The notes beneath the pieces were generated by a model. The model did no database searches. It was not told where the DNA came from and saw only the letters and a list, made by a program, of their open reading frames with translations. A stretch of 27,868 bases of DNA from DSUN01 sp035527715 (GTDB lineage: Bacteria > Planctomycetota > PUPC01 > DSUN01). Location: positions 1-27,868 of the forward strand of contig DATKZY010000283.1 of NCBI GenBank assembly GCA_035527715.1, written 5' to 3'. Every line of letters starts with the position of its first letter. The first letter of the stretch is position 1. Both the position numbers and the translations under genes were made by a program. This document shows positions 1-6,539 of the stretch, piece after piece.

Positions 1-2
1 AG

Positions 3-551
3 GGGCGAGAGGTCCGAACCCTTGAGGGCCACAAGGGCTGGGTCAATGCGGTTTCGATCTTCGCGGAGGGACGCTGGGCGATCTCCGTTTCGTCTGACAG
101 AACCCTGAAGGTTTGGGACCTTGAGAGCGGGCGCGAGGTCCCAACCCTGAAGGGACACACGGGCTATGTCAGGGGGGTTTTGGTCTCCGCGCAGGGTCGG
201 CGTGCGATCTCTGCTTCGGGTGACGGGACCCTCAAGGTTTGGGACCTTGATAGCGGGCGCGAGGTCCGAACCCTGCTGGGACATACGGACTTGGTGACTG
301 CGATTTCTGTCTTTGCGGAGGGTGGCAGGGCAGTCTGCGCATCATTGGACAACACGCTGAAGGTTTGGGACCTTGATACGGGTGAACTCGTGGCGACATT
401 CACGGGCGAGTGGCCGATGTGGGCCTGCGCCGTCGCGCCCGATGGCGTCACAGTCGTGGCCGGCGACTCGATGGGCCGGATGTACTTTCTGAGGCTGGAG
501 GGCGATGGGGCAGAGGGCAGGAGGCGGGAAGAAGGAGGCAGTCGGCAGTAG
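3..551 (+). CDS. WD40-repeat protein, 3' end only
   Basis: The frame is open from the left edge, so the 5' end and any N-terminal domain lie outside the window. The 182 visible residues are WD40 beta-propeller blades. The motif TLKVWDL recurs three times, followed by (E/D)SGREV or DTGELV. The blades repeat every 126 bp (42 aa), starting at 111, 237 and 363, and are nearly identical in DNA as well as in protein, which indicates recent duplication or gene conversion. The last blade (CAVAPDGVTVVAGDSMGRMYFLRLEG) is more diverged and closes the propeller. The final 16 residues are arginine/glutamate/glycine rich and come from purine-rich repeat DNA, so they are probably not part of the fold. WD40 propellers are protein-interaction scaffolds. 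In bacteria with near-identical blades they are often fused to kinase, NACHT or TIR-type domains, which cannot be tested here. Confidence 0.85.
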   Translation, partial: GREVRTLEGHKGWVNAVSIFAEGRWAISVSSDRTLKVWDLESGREVPTLKGHTGYVRGVLVSAQGRRAISASGDGTLKVWDLDSGREVRTLLGHTDLVTAISVFAEGGRAVCASLDNTLKVWDLDTGELVATFTGEWPMWACAVAPDGVTVVAGDSMGRMYFLRLEGDGAEGRRREEGGSRQ

Positions 552-667
552 GCAGAGGGCAGGAGGCAGTGAAGAAGGAGGGGTTGTCGGTGTTCGGTGA
601 TCGGTGTTCGGGGCAGGCGGAAGAAGAAGGGTTATCGGTGTCCGGGGTTCGGTTGTCGGGGCAAGAA
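505..667. repeat. Degenerate purine-rich and CGGTGTTCGG repeats
   Basis: The stretch starts with imperfect iterations of GGCAGAGGGCAGGAGGC and AAGAAGGAGG. It then changes to iterations of TCGGTGTTCGG, TCGGTGATCGG and TCGGGGCA. It fills the space between the convergent WD40 and mazF genes and also supplies the last codons of the WD40 gene. No coding signal or hairpin terminator is evident. Confidence 0.6.
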
Positions 668-669
668 GG

Positions 670-1029
670 CTAGCTCTGCCAGGCATCAGTGCTGCCAAAG
701 AGGTCTACAGACCAAGCGAGGGCGAGGAGAACGTCGGCGAGGCGCTCGGTGTCGAGGCAGCCCAACCGGCGCACGAGGAGCGATACGTCCAGGTGCTGGA
801 TAAGGTGGGCCTGAGCCACTGAGTCCTCCGACAACCCCGCCTCCCCACGGGGAAGCAGGACGTGGTTGGGCAGCGCCGCCCGCTCTCGCACCCTGGCCGT
901 GGTGCACGGTACGACCAGAACCAGCCGGCCGCGGTTCAACTCGTTGCGTGAAACAATGATGGCTGGACGCGCCGGGCCGTCCGTGAGGCCCGCGAGCCAC
1001 ACCTCACCTTGGCTCGGGGGCTCGCGCAT
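670..1029 (-). CDS. MazF/PemK-family toxin (endoribonuclease)
   Basis: This 119-aa protein has the usual MazF/PemK length and motifs. It begins with GEVWLAGL, followed by RPAIIVSRNELN (conserved Arg of the RP-x-(I/V)-V-S strand). VVPCTT carries the conserved Thr after Pro, and a C-terminal AQAHLIQHLD segment is followed by a leucine-rich helix. Family members are sequence-specific mRNA interferases held inactive by a cognate antitoxin. The ATG at 1029 overlaps the stop of the upstream antitoxin as TGATG, so translation of the pair is probably coupled, in the usual antitoxin-first order. The key Arg and Thr are both present, so the toxin looks intact. The exact RNA target cannot be read from the sequence. 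Confidence 0.85.
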   Translation of the reverse strand: MREPPSQGEVWLAGLTDGPARPAIIVSRNELNRGRLVLVVPCTTARVRERAALPNHVLLPRGEAGLSEDSVAQAHLIQHLDVSLLVRRLGCLDTERLADVLLALAWSVDLFGSTDAWQS

Positions 1030-1244
1030 CAGGCCTCCTCGTCCCGCAACTGCTTCGCCAGCCGGGCGCGGCAGGCCCGCGCAAACTCCACGTCCTCCGC
1101 TTCGATCTCAGGTGGGTAGACAACTTCCTTCGCCGTGCGACCATCCCGGACAACGGCCATCACGACCTTCGAGCCGTCGCGGATGCGGGCGCGCCGCGGC
1201 ACTTTGACGACGCCGTTCCTGACCGTGGCCACCACAGTTACCAT
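1029..1244 (-). CDS. Antitoxin partner of MazF (DUF104/AbrB-like)
   Basis: This small 71-aa protein lies directly upstream of the mazF-like gene and overlaps it by one base. Its N-terminal half (VVATVRNGVVKVPRRARIRDGSKVVMAVV) resembles the beta-rich DNA-binding fold of DUF104/AbrB-like antitoxins. The charged C-terminal half (EIEAEDVEFARACRARLAKQLRDEE) is the kind of helix that wraps around and blocks the toxin. Two in-frame ATGs exist, at 1250 and 1244. AGGAG at 1252-1256 is only 1 nt from the first but 7 nt from the second, so I chose 1244. A TAGAAT box upstream gives a plausible promoter. Such antitoxins normally repress their own operon. The assignment rests mainly on position and size. 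Confidence 0.7.
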   Translation of the reverse strand: MVTVVATVRNGVVKVPRRARIRDGSKVVMAVVRDGRTAKEVVYPPEIEAEDVEFARACRARLAKQLRDEEA

Positions 1245-1273
1245 CGGCATTCTCCTACGCTCGCCTCCTCAGT

Positions 1274-1302
1274 ATTCTAGCGCGGCAGGAAGGCAGGTGC
1301 AA
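1274..1302 (-). promoter_or_regulatory. Possible promoter of the toxin-antitoxin pair
   Basis: On the minus strand TTGCAC (1302-1297) is separated by 17 nt from TAGAAT (1279-1274). The -10 box is 5/6 to consensus but the -35 box only 3/6. It lies about 30 nt upstream of the chosen antitoxin start. This is a moderately supported site. Confidence 0.45.
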
Positions 1303-1356
1303 GCACATCTCGGCGTCCGAGTCTCGCGTGGTCTCGCGTGCCCTCGGCGGAGTTTA

Positions 1357-1376
1357 CCCTGAGCGAAGTCGAAGGG
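1357..1376. repeat. Short REP-like palindrome CCCTGAGCGAAGTCGAAGGG
   Basis: The ends CCCT and AGGG are complementary and enclose a GAGCGAAGTCGA loop. I recall this 20-mer as an intergenic repeat seen in many unrelated environmental genomes. Copy number in this genome cannot be judged from one instance. Confidence 0.5.
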
Positions 1377-1440
1377 CTCGTGCCAAGGTCTCGCGGGCAG
1401 ACCCTCTCTGCTGGCTTTGCCGCCTCTGCGTGGGCAAGTC

Positions 1441-1495
1441 AGTTTCGCGTTTCGGGTTTCGTGTTTCGTGTGTTTTCGTGCGGATTCGTGGCTAT
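1441..1495. repeat. Degenerate TTTCGTG tandem words
   Basis: The words TTTCGCG, TTTCGGG, TTTCGTG, TTTCGTG and TTTTCGTGCGGATTCGTGG follow each other in an AT-richer patch within GC-rich DNA. It is low-complexity intergenic filler, with no sign of coding. Confidence 0.45.
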
Positions 1496-1594
1496 CCTGT
1501 GGCTCCCCTCGGCGGCCTTGGCGTCCTGGCGGTCGGCAGGGCGCTTCGCAGGGGAGTGGCTTGGGTGGGACTGGCGCCGTCGCACCACGTGACC

Positions 1595-1722
1595 GCAGTT
1601 GGCGGTCTAGCGCGGAGGGCGGAGAGGCCAAGCATCGCCATAAGTCGTGGCGTGCACAGTGCTTGCGGAGATAGCTCGCGGGCCACTAGTCCGCCAGATC
1701 CACGGGCGGGGGGATTGGCGGC
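1595..1722. repeat. 128-bp structured repeat, copy A
   Basis: This is the first of two equal-length direct copies. Shared blocks are GCAGTTGGC at the left end, CGCCATAAGTCGTG (1636-1649), TTGCGGAGAT (1663-1672) and a 25-nt block at 1698-1722 with one difference. Between them the copies differ strongly, but the differences lie in paired arms. Here TTGGCGGTCTAG (1599-1610) pairs with CTAGTCCGCCAG (1686-1697), with 10 Watson-Crick pairs, one G-T and one T-T mismatch. A small inner hairpin pairs GCGT (1650-1653) with GTGC (1659-1662). The wobble pairs are G-U only when read as plus-strand RNA, which weakly favours that strand. Overall identity to copy B is about 83 of 128 by hand count. It could be a noncoding RNA or a structured DNA element. 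Confidence 0.7.
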
Positions 1723-1745
1723 GTAGTAGCGCGGCGCTCAGCGGG

Positions 1746-1873
1746 GCAGTTGGCACCCTGTGGCGGGGGGTTGGGCCGCTCATGAACGCCATAAGTCGTG
1801 CAGGAGTATACTGTTGCGGAGATGCGGCATGCGGCTACAGGGTGCCAAATCCAGGGGCGGGGGGATTGGCGGC
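1746..1873. repeat. 128-bp structured repeat, copy B
   Basis: This second copy starts 151 bp after copy A, leaving a 23-bp spacer. The outer stem is a perfect 12-bp inverted repeat, TTGGCACCCTGT (1750-1761) with ACAGGGTGCCAA (1837-1848), enclosing 75 nt exactly as in copy A. Four pairs changed on both sides relative to copy A, and the T-T mismatch of copy A is a C-G pair here. An inner hairpin pairs CAG (1801-1803) with CTG (1811-1813), in the same register as in copy A but with different bases. An additional helix, GCCGC (1775-1779) with GCGGC (1831-1835), is possible. The element ends 21 bp from the stop codon of the FIST gene, which reads toward it. Confidence 0.7.
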
Positions 1874-1893
1874 CTGTCGGCCTGTCGCTCGGG

Positions 1894-2928
1894 TCAGCGT
1901 CCCAGGACGGTGACCATGATGTGCCAGCCGACGCCGCTGGAGGGGCCGTTGGGCTTGGCGTCGGGGCCGTCGGCAGGGCCGATCTCGCCGGCGCAGTAGC
2001 AGCCGAAGAGGGGGAGCGTCTCCTCGATGCCCCTCTTGATGGCGGCAAGTTCCTCCTCGACCTTCACGAGCTTGCCCTTGCGGCCGGCGCAGTCGAAGGC
2101 CAACACGGCGAACGGCTTGCCCTTCTGCACCTCGACAGCCTTGCGCGCGGCGGCCTCGGCCGTGGCGACGACCTCGGCGCCCTCCTTCGCCTGCCGCCCG
2201 ACCATCGAGACCAGGAAGTCCCCCGTCAGGAGCAGCGCGAGCGCGCTGTCCTGGAACATCCTGCCCTGGTAGTAGACGAAGGTCTGCCCGGCGTTCTTGT
2301 TGACGGAGCCACCGGTGATCGGGAAGGGCTTGACGAGGGCCTGCTTGATGCCCTCGACGAGCGGGCCGTTCTTGGGCGAGTGGGCGTCGGCGATGATGAT
2401 CAGCAGCCCCCGCTCGAAGGCCCTGGGGAGCTTGGCAACGAGACCCGCCCCGGCGTTGCGCAGGCGCTCCTCGATCTCGGCCTGGTCTTTCTCGGCGCTG
2501 AGCTTGGCCGTGCCCAGGTTCTGCTGGAGTGCGGCGGCCACGGAGATTCCCTGGCCCGTGATGGCCAGGAGCGTCACGGCATCGCGGTCGGCCACGCCGG
2601 CGTGGGTGAACGACCCGTACGTGGCTCCCCCGAACACGATCTGCCTGGGGAAGACGGAGCAGACGCCTCGAAGTGCCTTGGCCTTGCGGGCCTCGCCGTC
2701 GAAGCACTCCGACACGAGCACGGCGAGGGGCGGCTTCAGCACCCGACGCTTGAGGTCCTCGGCGGCCTCGCGGCCCGCCTCGTACGGGTCGGCATTCGAT
2801 GCCACGCTGGTCAGGAAGAAGATCTCGCTCCCCATGCGCGCCGGCGGCGTCTGGTAGAGCGCCGCCACCCTCGGCCCGCACCCGACGACCGCCAAGGCGA
2901 GGAACAGAACGATAGCACAACGACGCAT
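1894..2928 (-). CDS. FIST-domain lipoprotein
   Basis: This 344-aa protein begins MRRCAIVLFLALAVVGCGP, a lipoprotein signal peptide with lipobox VVGC at residues 14-17. The rest reads as a FIST_N plus FIST_C pair. SYGSFTHAG-type and LLAITGQGISVA strands and a KLPRAFERGLLIIIAD segment lie in the N half. The C-terminal half contains AFDCAGR and the hallmark FGCYCAGEIGP near residue 315. FIST domains are sensory modules thought to bind small ligands such as amino acids; here the domain would sit outside the cytoplasmic membrane. The ATG has a strong AGGAGG seven bases upstream. It is the last gene of the ten-gene minus-strand block, 10 nt after the CBM9-like gene. A sensor without a transmembrane or output domain suggests a binding protein. 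Confidence 0.82.
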   Translation of the reverse strand: MRRCAIVLFLALAVVGCGPRVAALYQTPPARMGSEIFFLTSVASNADPYEAGREAAEDLKRRVLKPPLAVLVSECFDGEARKAKALRGVCSVFPRQIVFGGATYGSFTHAGVADRDAVTLLAITGQGISVAAALQQNLGTAKLSAEKDQAEIEERLRNAGAGLVAKLPRAFERGLLIIIADAHSPKNGPLVEGIKQALVKPFPITGGSVNKNAGQTFVYYQGRMFQDSALALLLTGDFLVSMVGRQAKEGAEVVATAEAAARKAVEVQKGKPFAVLAFDCAGRKGKLVKVEEELAAIKRGIEETLPLFGCYCAGEIGPADGPDAKPNGPSSGVGWHIMVTVLGR

Positions 2929-2938
2929 GACTGGCCTC

Positions 2939-3988
2939 CTAATGCTTCGAGCTACAGAAGCCCCACTCGATCCGGTTGTCGAACGGCGCGTCCCGGCCCC
3001 ACCGCGCTCCCAGCCACTGGCTCCACGCGAGGCGGTTGCGCTGCCGGGGCCACAGCCCGGCGGCCTCCCCCCAGTCGCGCAGCCCCGTGCCGTCGGGATC
3101 ATGCACGAGCACGGAGAAGCAGAACTCGCGCCCCTCGGTCGGCTGAATGCCCGGCATGGCAGCCAGGGGAATCGCGGCCTCGTAGCACGTGGCCCCGCCC
3201 CGGCGCCGGACGACCAGCCTCGCCGCCTTGAACTCCAGCGACGCAAGCTCCCTGGCCTCCTGTGTCGCCGACAGCGCGGTGCCGGGCGTCGCCAGCAGGA
3301 AGCACCTGTCCCTCGACCACATCGAGCGCGACCCGACGAGCAGGAACTCATCCCGGGCGGCCTTCCCCTCGGGCTGCGAGGCCGCGGGGGCCTCGCGCGG
3401 CGCGATGGCGACCTGGACAGCATCGAACTCCGCCCCCTTGCGGTAGCCCACGTGCCTCTCCTCCTCGACTTCGACGAGGAGGCAGAAGTGGGTTCGGTTC
3501 CAGTAGGTCCGGACAACGGTCTTCTTGCCGGCATGGAGAAAGGTCACGGGCACGGCGTCGTCCCAGTCGCCCGTCCTGCCGTCAATCCTGGGCTCGAAGA
3601 AGGGCGCACTGGCGCACACGATCTCCTGCTTGCGGACCACGCGCGCGCCGTCGTCGCCCGTGGCGGCGACCTCGACGGCGTAGCGGTTCGCGTCGAGGTT
3701 CATCCCCTTCACGATGGTGAAGGCCACGCGCTGCGTCGCCCTCGGCGCGAGCGCGACGGCTCGCTCGGCGGGGTCCCATCGCCAGCCATCGGGCAGGCGG
3801 AGCGCGACACGGCCGCGCCACACGGCATCGCGGAGGTTCTGGACGACGACGTGGATGCTCGGCCCCGTCGCCGGCGGCACGGTGAAGTGCTCGGCCCGGA
3901 GCGCCAGGGCATCCTCGCCCGCGCACGCGGCGGCGCCCGCGAGCCCCAGGCCCCATACGACAAGGCGGCGCCAGGCATTGCGCGTCAC
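2939..3988 (-). CDS. Exported protein with CBM9-like domain
   Basis: This 349-aa protein starts with GTG at 3988, which overlaps the previous stop as GTGA, so the two are probably translationally coupled. Residues 1-24 form a signal peptide (RLVVWGLGLAGAAAC; the Cys may make it a lipoprotein). Residues about 30-125 look like an NEW3-type beta-sandwich (ALRLPDGWRWDPAERAVALAPRATQRVAF). From about residue 130 on, IDGRTGDWDDAVPVTF, TYWNRTHFCLLVEVEEE, DAVQVAIA and the closing IEWGF fit the CBM9-like/DOMON superfamily of carbohydrate-binding domains. No catalytic domain is present. It probably binds sugar polymers or partner proteins at the cell surface. An ATG 159 nt further upstream lies inside the preceding gene and was rejected. 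Confidence 0.75.
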   Translation of the reverse strand: MTRNAWRRLVVWGLGLAGAAACAGEDALALRAEHFTVPPATGPSIHVVVQNLRDAVWRGRVALRLPDGWRWDPAERAVALAPRATQRVAFTIVKGMNLDANRYAVEVAATGDDGARVVRKQEIVCASAPFFEPRIDGRTGDWDDAVPVTFLHAGKKTVVRTYWNRTHFCLLVEVEEERHVGYRKGAEFDAVQVAIAPREAPAASQPEGKAARDEFLLVGSRSMWSRDRCFLLATPGTALSATQEARELASLEFKAARLVVRRRGGATCYEAAIPLAAMPGIQPTEGREFCFSVLVHDPDGTGLRDWGEAAGLWPRQRNRLAWSQWLGARWGRDAPFDNRIEWGFCSSKH

Positions 3989-5301
3989 GGCGGGCCCCCC
4001 TCGGCAGACAGGTGCTCGCTCAGGACGCACGGCCCCGTGGTCTCGAGGAGCGCTTTGCGAAGCTTGCTCAGCAGGGCCGCGTCCTGCTCGCGGCCCGCCA
4101 GCAGGGCAGCCGCGGCTCGGTGCAGCTCGGTGGTCGGCACGAGGCACACCTCGCGGTGGAGCGCCCCACGCTGCAAGAGGTCAGGAAACACCGCACCTCG
4201 CTCGTCGGGCGGCAGCGTGCAGAACCCGTTGGCTACGATGATCCCTTTGGAGGCCTTCGTCGGCCCGTCGTCGAGACGATGGATGAGCTCCCAGTAGGCG
4301 TCGGAAGGCACGGCATCCTCGGCGGCCGCCAGGACGACGAGGGCCGAGCCCTCCTCGCACGCGACGAGGAGCGACGAGGCGTCCACCGTCTCCACGCGGA
4401 ACCCGAGGAGCTGGAGGACCGCGGCGGCGGGGCTGGCCAGGTCGCCCGGCGTGCACGCCAAGAGCAGGGTGTTGATGCGCCCGAGACGGGCGTGGCGCCT
4501 GCGCACGGCAATGAACTCCCTCTCCAACGCCTCGATCTGTTCCGCCAGCTCGGCGACCCGTGCGCCCAGCTCGGCCTGCCCGGGGAGTTGTACGCCGCTG
4601 AGCCACGCGAGCTCGGCCGCCGGCTCGGGCGCGCCCGACCGGGGCACGAGGAACTCCTCCAGAAGCGTGCCCCGCTCCCGCGGGTCCTCGGCGCCAAGCG
4701 GAGGGAGGAACACGACGCGCCCCTGCCCCGCCCGCACCTCGAAGGCCAGGAGGCGGCCCGCCGCGTCGGTGGCAATCGGGTGCCAGTGCGACGGCATCTG
4801 CGCCGTGGTCGCGCAGGCCACGGGGCACACGCGTGTGCCTTGCGACTGGATGAGGCGCCAGGCGGGGTGAGCCTCGTCCGCCGGGCGGATTTCGCCGCTC
4901 ACCCCCGTGACGATGACGAGGTGGGACAGGGATGGCTCCTCCGGGAGCCACGAGTAGGCGTGGAGGACGGTGCTGCGGGTGCCGTGCTCGTCGGGCCTCG
5001 AGAGGCGAAGCGTTTGCCCGACGGGTCGCAGGAAGCACACGAGCGAGCCGCCGCGTCGGAGAAGCTCGGTGGCCTCGCGCCGCCGCCGCTGCACGGCGCG
5101 GAACGCGCGCTCGGCCATCGCGGTTCGCTCGGCGGGGTCCGCGGGGGGAGCGCTGGCCAGTTCGAGCCACAGCGAGTGGGCCGCCGCGGGGTCCGCCACC
5201 ACCCACGCGTAGCCGTCGAGCGCCGTCTCGCCGCCGAAGTCGGCGCGGTCGATCCGCTCTCCCTCGGCCTCGAAGCCGATGACCAGGATGCGGTTGCTCA
5301 C
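3985..5301 (-). CDS. Uncharacterised protein: Rossmann/GATase-like, coiled coil, nuclease-like end
   Basis: This 438-aa protein is of unknown function. GTG at 5301 overlaps the TGA of maf-trmB (GTGA), and the downstream gene overlaps its own stop the same way. N-terminal VSNRILVIGFEAE and YAWVVADP, with ELLRRGGSLVCFLRP and GRVVFLPPLG, read like an alpha/beta glutamine-amidotransferase-type fold without a catalytic Cys. A coiled coil follows (ELGARVAELAEQIEALEREF region, about 255-290). The C-terminal third (LLGFRVETVD, ALVVLAAAEDAV, ASKGIIVANGFCTLPPDERG, TTELHRAAAALL) resembles a degenerate restriction-endonuclease-like module found after coiled coils in other bacterial proteins. There is no signal peptide, so it is cytoplasmic. 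The domain reading is tentative. Confidence 0.7.
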   Translation of the reverse strand: MSNRILVIGFEAEGERIDRADFGGETALDGYAWVVADPAAAHSLWLELASAPPADPAERTAMAERAFRAVQRRRREATELLRRGGSLVCFLRPVGQTLRLSRPDEHGTRSTVLHAYSWLPEEPSLSHLVIVTGVSGEIRPADEAHPAWRLIQSQGTRVCPVACATTAQMPSHWHPIATDAAGRLLAFEVRAGQGRVVFLPPLGAEDPRERGTLLEEFLVPRSGAPEPAAELAWLSGVQLPGQAELGARVAELAEQIEALEREFIAVRRRHARLGRINTLLLACTPGDLASPAAAVLQLLGFRVETVDASSLLVACEEGSALVVLAAAEDAVPSDAYWELIHRLDDGPTKASKGIIVANGFCTLPPDERGAVFPDLLQRGALHREVCLVPTTELHRAAAALLAGREQDAALLSKLRKALLETTGPCVLSEHLSAEGGPP

Positions 5302-6539
5302 GAGCTTTCCCCCATCGGGCCCTCTGCCTTGGCGAATCGCATATAGTATATCACGCAGCCCGCGGCGCGTCGCTTCTTTTCGTACACGCTCTGGTGGAAC
5401 CCGGGCAGCTCGGCCGCCCACTGGCCCTTGCCTGCGACGTTTACGAGGCCGGGCGTGGCCTCGAGACACTCGAGGCACTGCTCGGCGTAGGGCCGTGCAT
5501 CGGTCGCCACGCGGACCCACCCGCCGGGCGCCAGGCACTCGGCGAGCCGCGCCGTGGCCGCAGGCTGGATGAGGCGGTGCCGCGCGTGCCGCCGCTTCGG
5601 CCACGGGTCGGGGAAGTGGATGTGGAAGGCGCGGACGCTTCCCGGCCGCAGCAGGCGGTCGAGCGCGGCGCGCGCGTCGCCGTAGAAGACCCGCACATGG
5701 CCCACGCCCGCGCGCCGAATCTTCCCGCACAGCGAGTCCACCCGCTCGCGGAGCCGCTCGACGGCGAGGAAGTTCGTATCGGGCTGCGCCCGCGCGGCGC
5801 GCACGACGAAGTTGTCCTTGCCCGGGCCGATCTCGACCTCGAGCGGGGCCTCAGGGCGGCCGAAGCGGCGCTCCAGCGCGTCCGGGGGGCCGAGGTCCTC
5901 CTCGGTCAGCAGCAGCTCGCGGTGGCGGGCCAGCAGATCCCTGCGGAGGTTGCCCAGGTGCTCCCTGAATGTGCGAGGCACGAGCCGGGCGACCAGCTCG
6001 ATGGGGAGGCCGACGACGTTGGACTCGCTGCCCTCGAAGCGCTCGATGAAGCGGTCGCCACCCTCCTGGATGGCGTAGGCGCCGGCTTTGTCGCGCCAGC
6101 CGCAGCCGGCGATATAGGCGTCAAGCTCGGCCTCGCTCATCCGCCGCATCTGCACCCACGTGGCGTCGTGGGCGACCTGCTTGCGGCCCGTCGCCGTGTC
6201 GAGCACGCACACGCCCGTGATGACAGCGTGGCGATGCGTGGTCAGGAGTCGAAGGAACTCGCGGGCCTGTGCCTCGTCGGCCGCCTTCCCGACCACGCGC
6301 CCCTCGCACGCCACCAGGGTGTCGGCCCCGAGCACGATGGCCTCGCCCACGAGCGGCGCCACGGCCTCCGCCTTGCGCTCCGCGAGCGCCTCCGCCTGCC
6401 GCTCGGCGGGGAGAGCGGGGTCCACCGCCTCGTCCGCCGCGGGCGCGACGACCTCGAACCGATAGCCCATCTGCGCGAGGAGTTCCCGCCGCCGCGGCGA
6501 CGCCGACGCCAGGACGAGCTTGCGTCGTCTCAACTCCAC
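5298..6539 (-). CDS. Maf nucleotide pyrophosphatase fused to TrmB tRNA methyltransferase
   Basis: One 413-aa frame joins two enzymes. Residues 1-187 are a complete Maf protein: SASPRR (12-17), GADT with catalytic Asp73, and GGDRFIERFEGSESNVVGLP (160-179). Maf enzymes hydrolyse noncanonical or modified NTPs to NMP and pyrophosphate. Residues about 190-413 are TrmB, tRNA (guanine-N7)-methyltransferase acting at G46: the SAM-binding loop EIGPGKDNF (236-244), and HIHFPDPWPKRRHARHRL with FPDPWPK at 309-315. The linker is short and shows no stop. GTG at 6539 has GGAGGAG eight bases upstream and overlaps the previous gene by 10 nt; a TTG at 6533 is an alternative. Both halves retain catalytic motifs, so both may be active. 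A sequencing frameshift could create a false fusion, but no motif is disrupted. Confidence 0.88.
   Translation of the reverse strand: MELRRRKLVLASASPRRRELLAQMGYRFEVVAPAADEAVDPALPAERQAEALAERKAEAVAPLVGEAIVLGADTLVACEGRVVGKAADEAQAREFLRLLTTHRHAVITGVCVLDTATGRKQVAHDATWVQMRRMSEAELDAYIAGCGWRDKAGAYAIQEGGDRFIERFEGSESNVVGLPIELVARLVPRTFREHLGNLRRDLLARHRELLLTEEDLGPPDALERRFGRPEAPLEVEIGPGKDNFVVRAARAQPDTNFLAVERLRERVDSLCGKIRRAGVGHVRVFYGDARAALDRLLRPGSVRAFHIHFPDPWPKRRHARHRLIQPAATARLAECLAPGGWVRVATDARPYAEQCLECLEATPGLVNVAGKGQWAAELPGFHQSVYEKKRRAAGCVIYYMRFAKAEGPMGESS

Larger units (their letters stand above)
1251..1594. other. Gene-free stretch with short dispersed repeats
   Basis: No convincing coding frame is seen on either strand; the open frames are short and low in complexity. 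Apart from the promoter, it holds a doubled GTCTCGCGTG at 1321-1340 and a REP-like palindrome at 1357-1376. A series of TTTCGTG/TTTCGCG words lies at about 1441-1495. Frames across such DNA yield recurring spurious peptides and are not genes. Confidence 0.6.

Noticed and set aside
1328..1726. Short open frames with PERSRRA, FTLSEVEG, FDFAQGK or VFVRIRGYP peptides
   Set aside because: These peptides are translations of well-known intergenic repeat DNA and recur as spurious predictions in unrelated genomes.
1595..1873. Interpretation of the 128-bp elements as integron attC sites or a CRISPR array
   Set aside because: The attC core consensus (RYYYAAC and GTTRRRY) is not present at the arms. Two copies with a 23-bp gap and variable internal arms do not fit repeat-spacer structure.
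1798..3231. A 477-aa plus-strand open frame starting in repeat copy B
   Set aside because: It is antisense to the FIST and CBM9-like genes and has no domain. The start lies in the structured repeat and has no ribosome-binding site.
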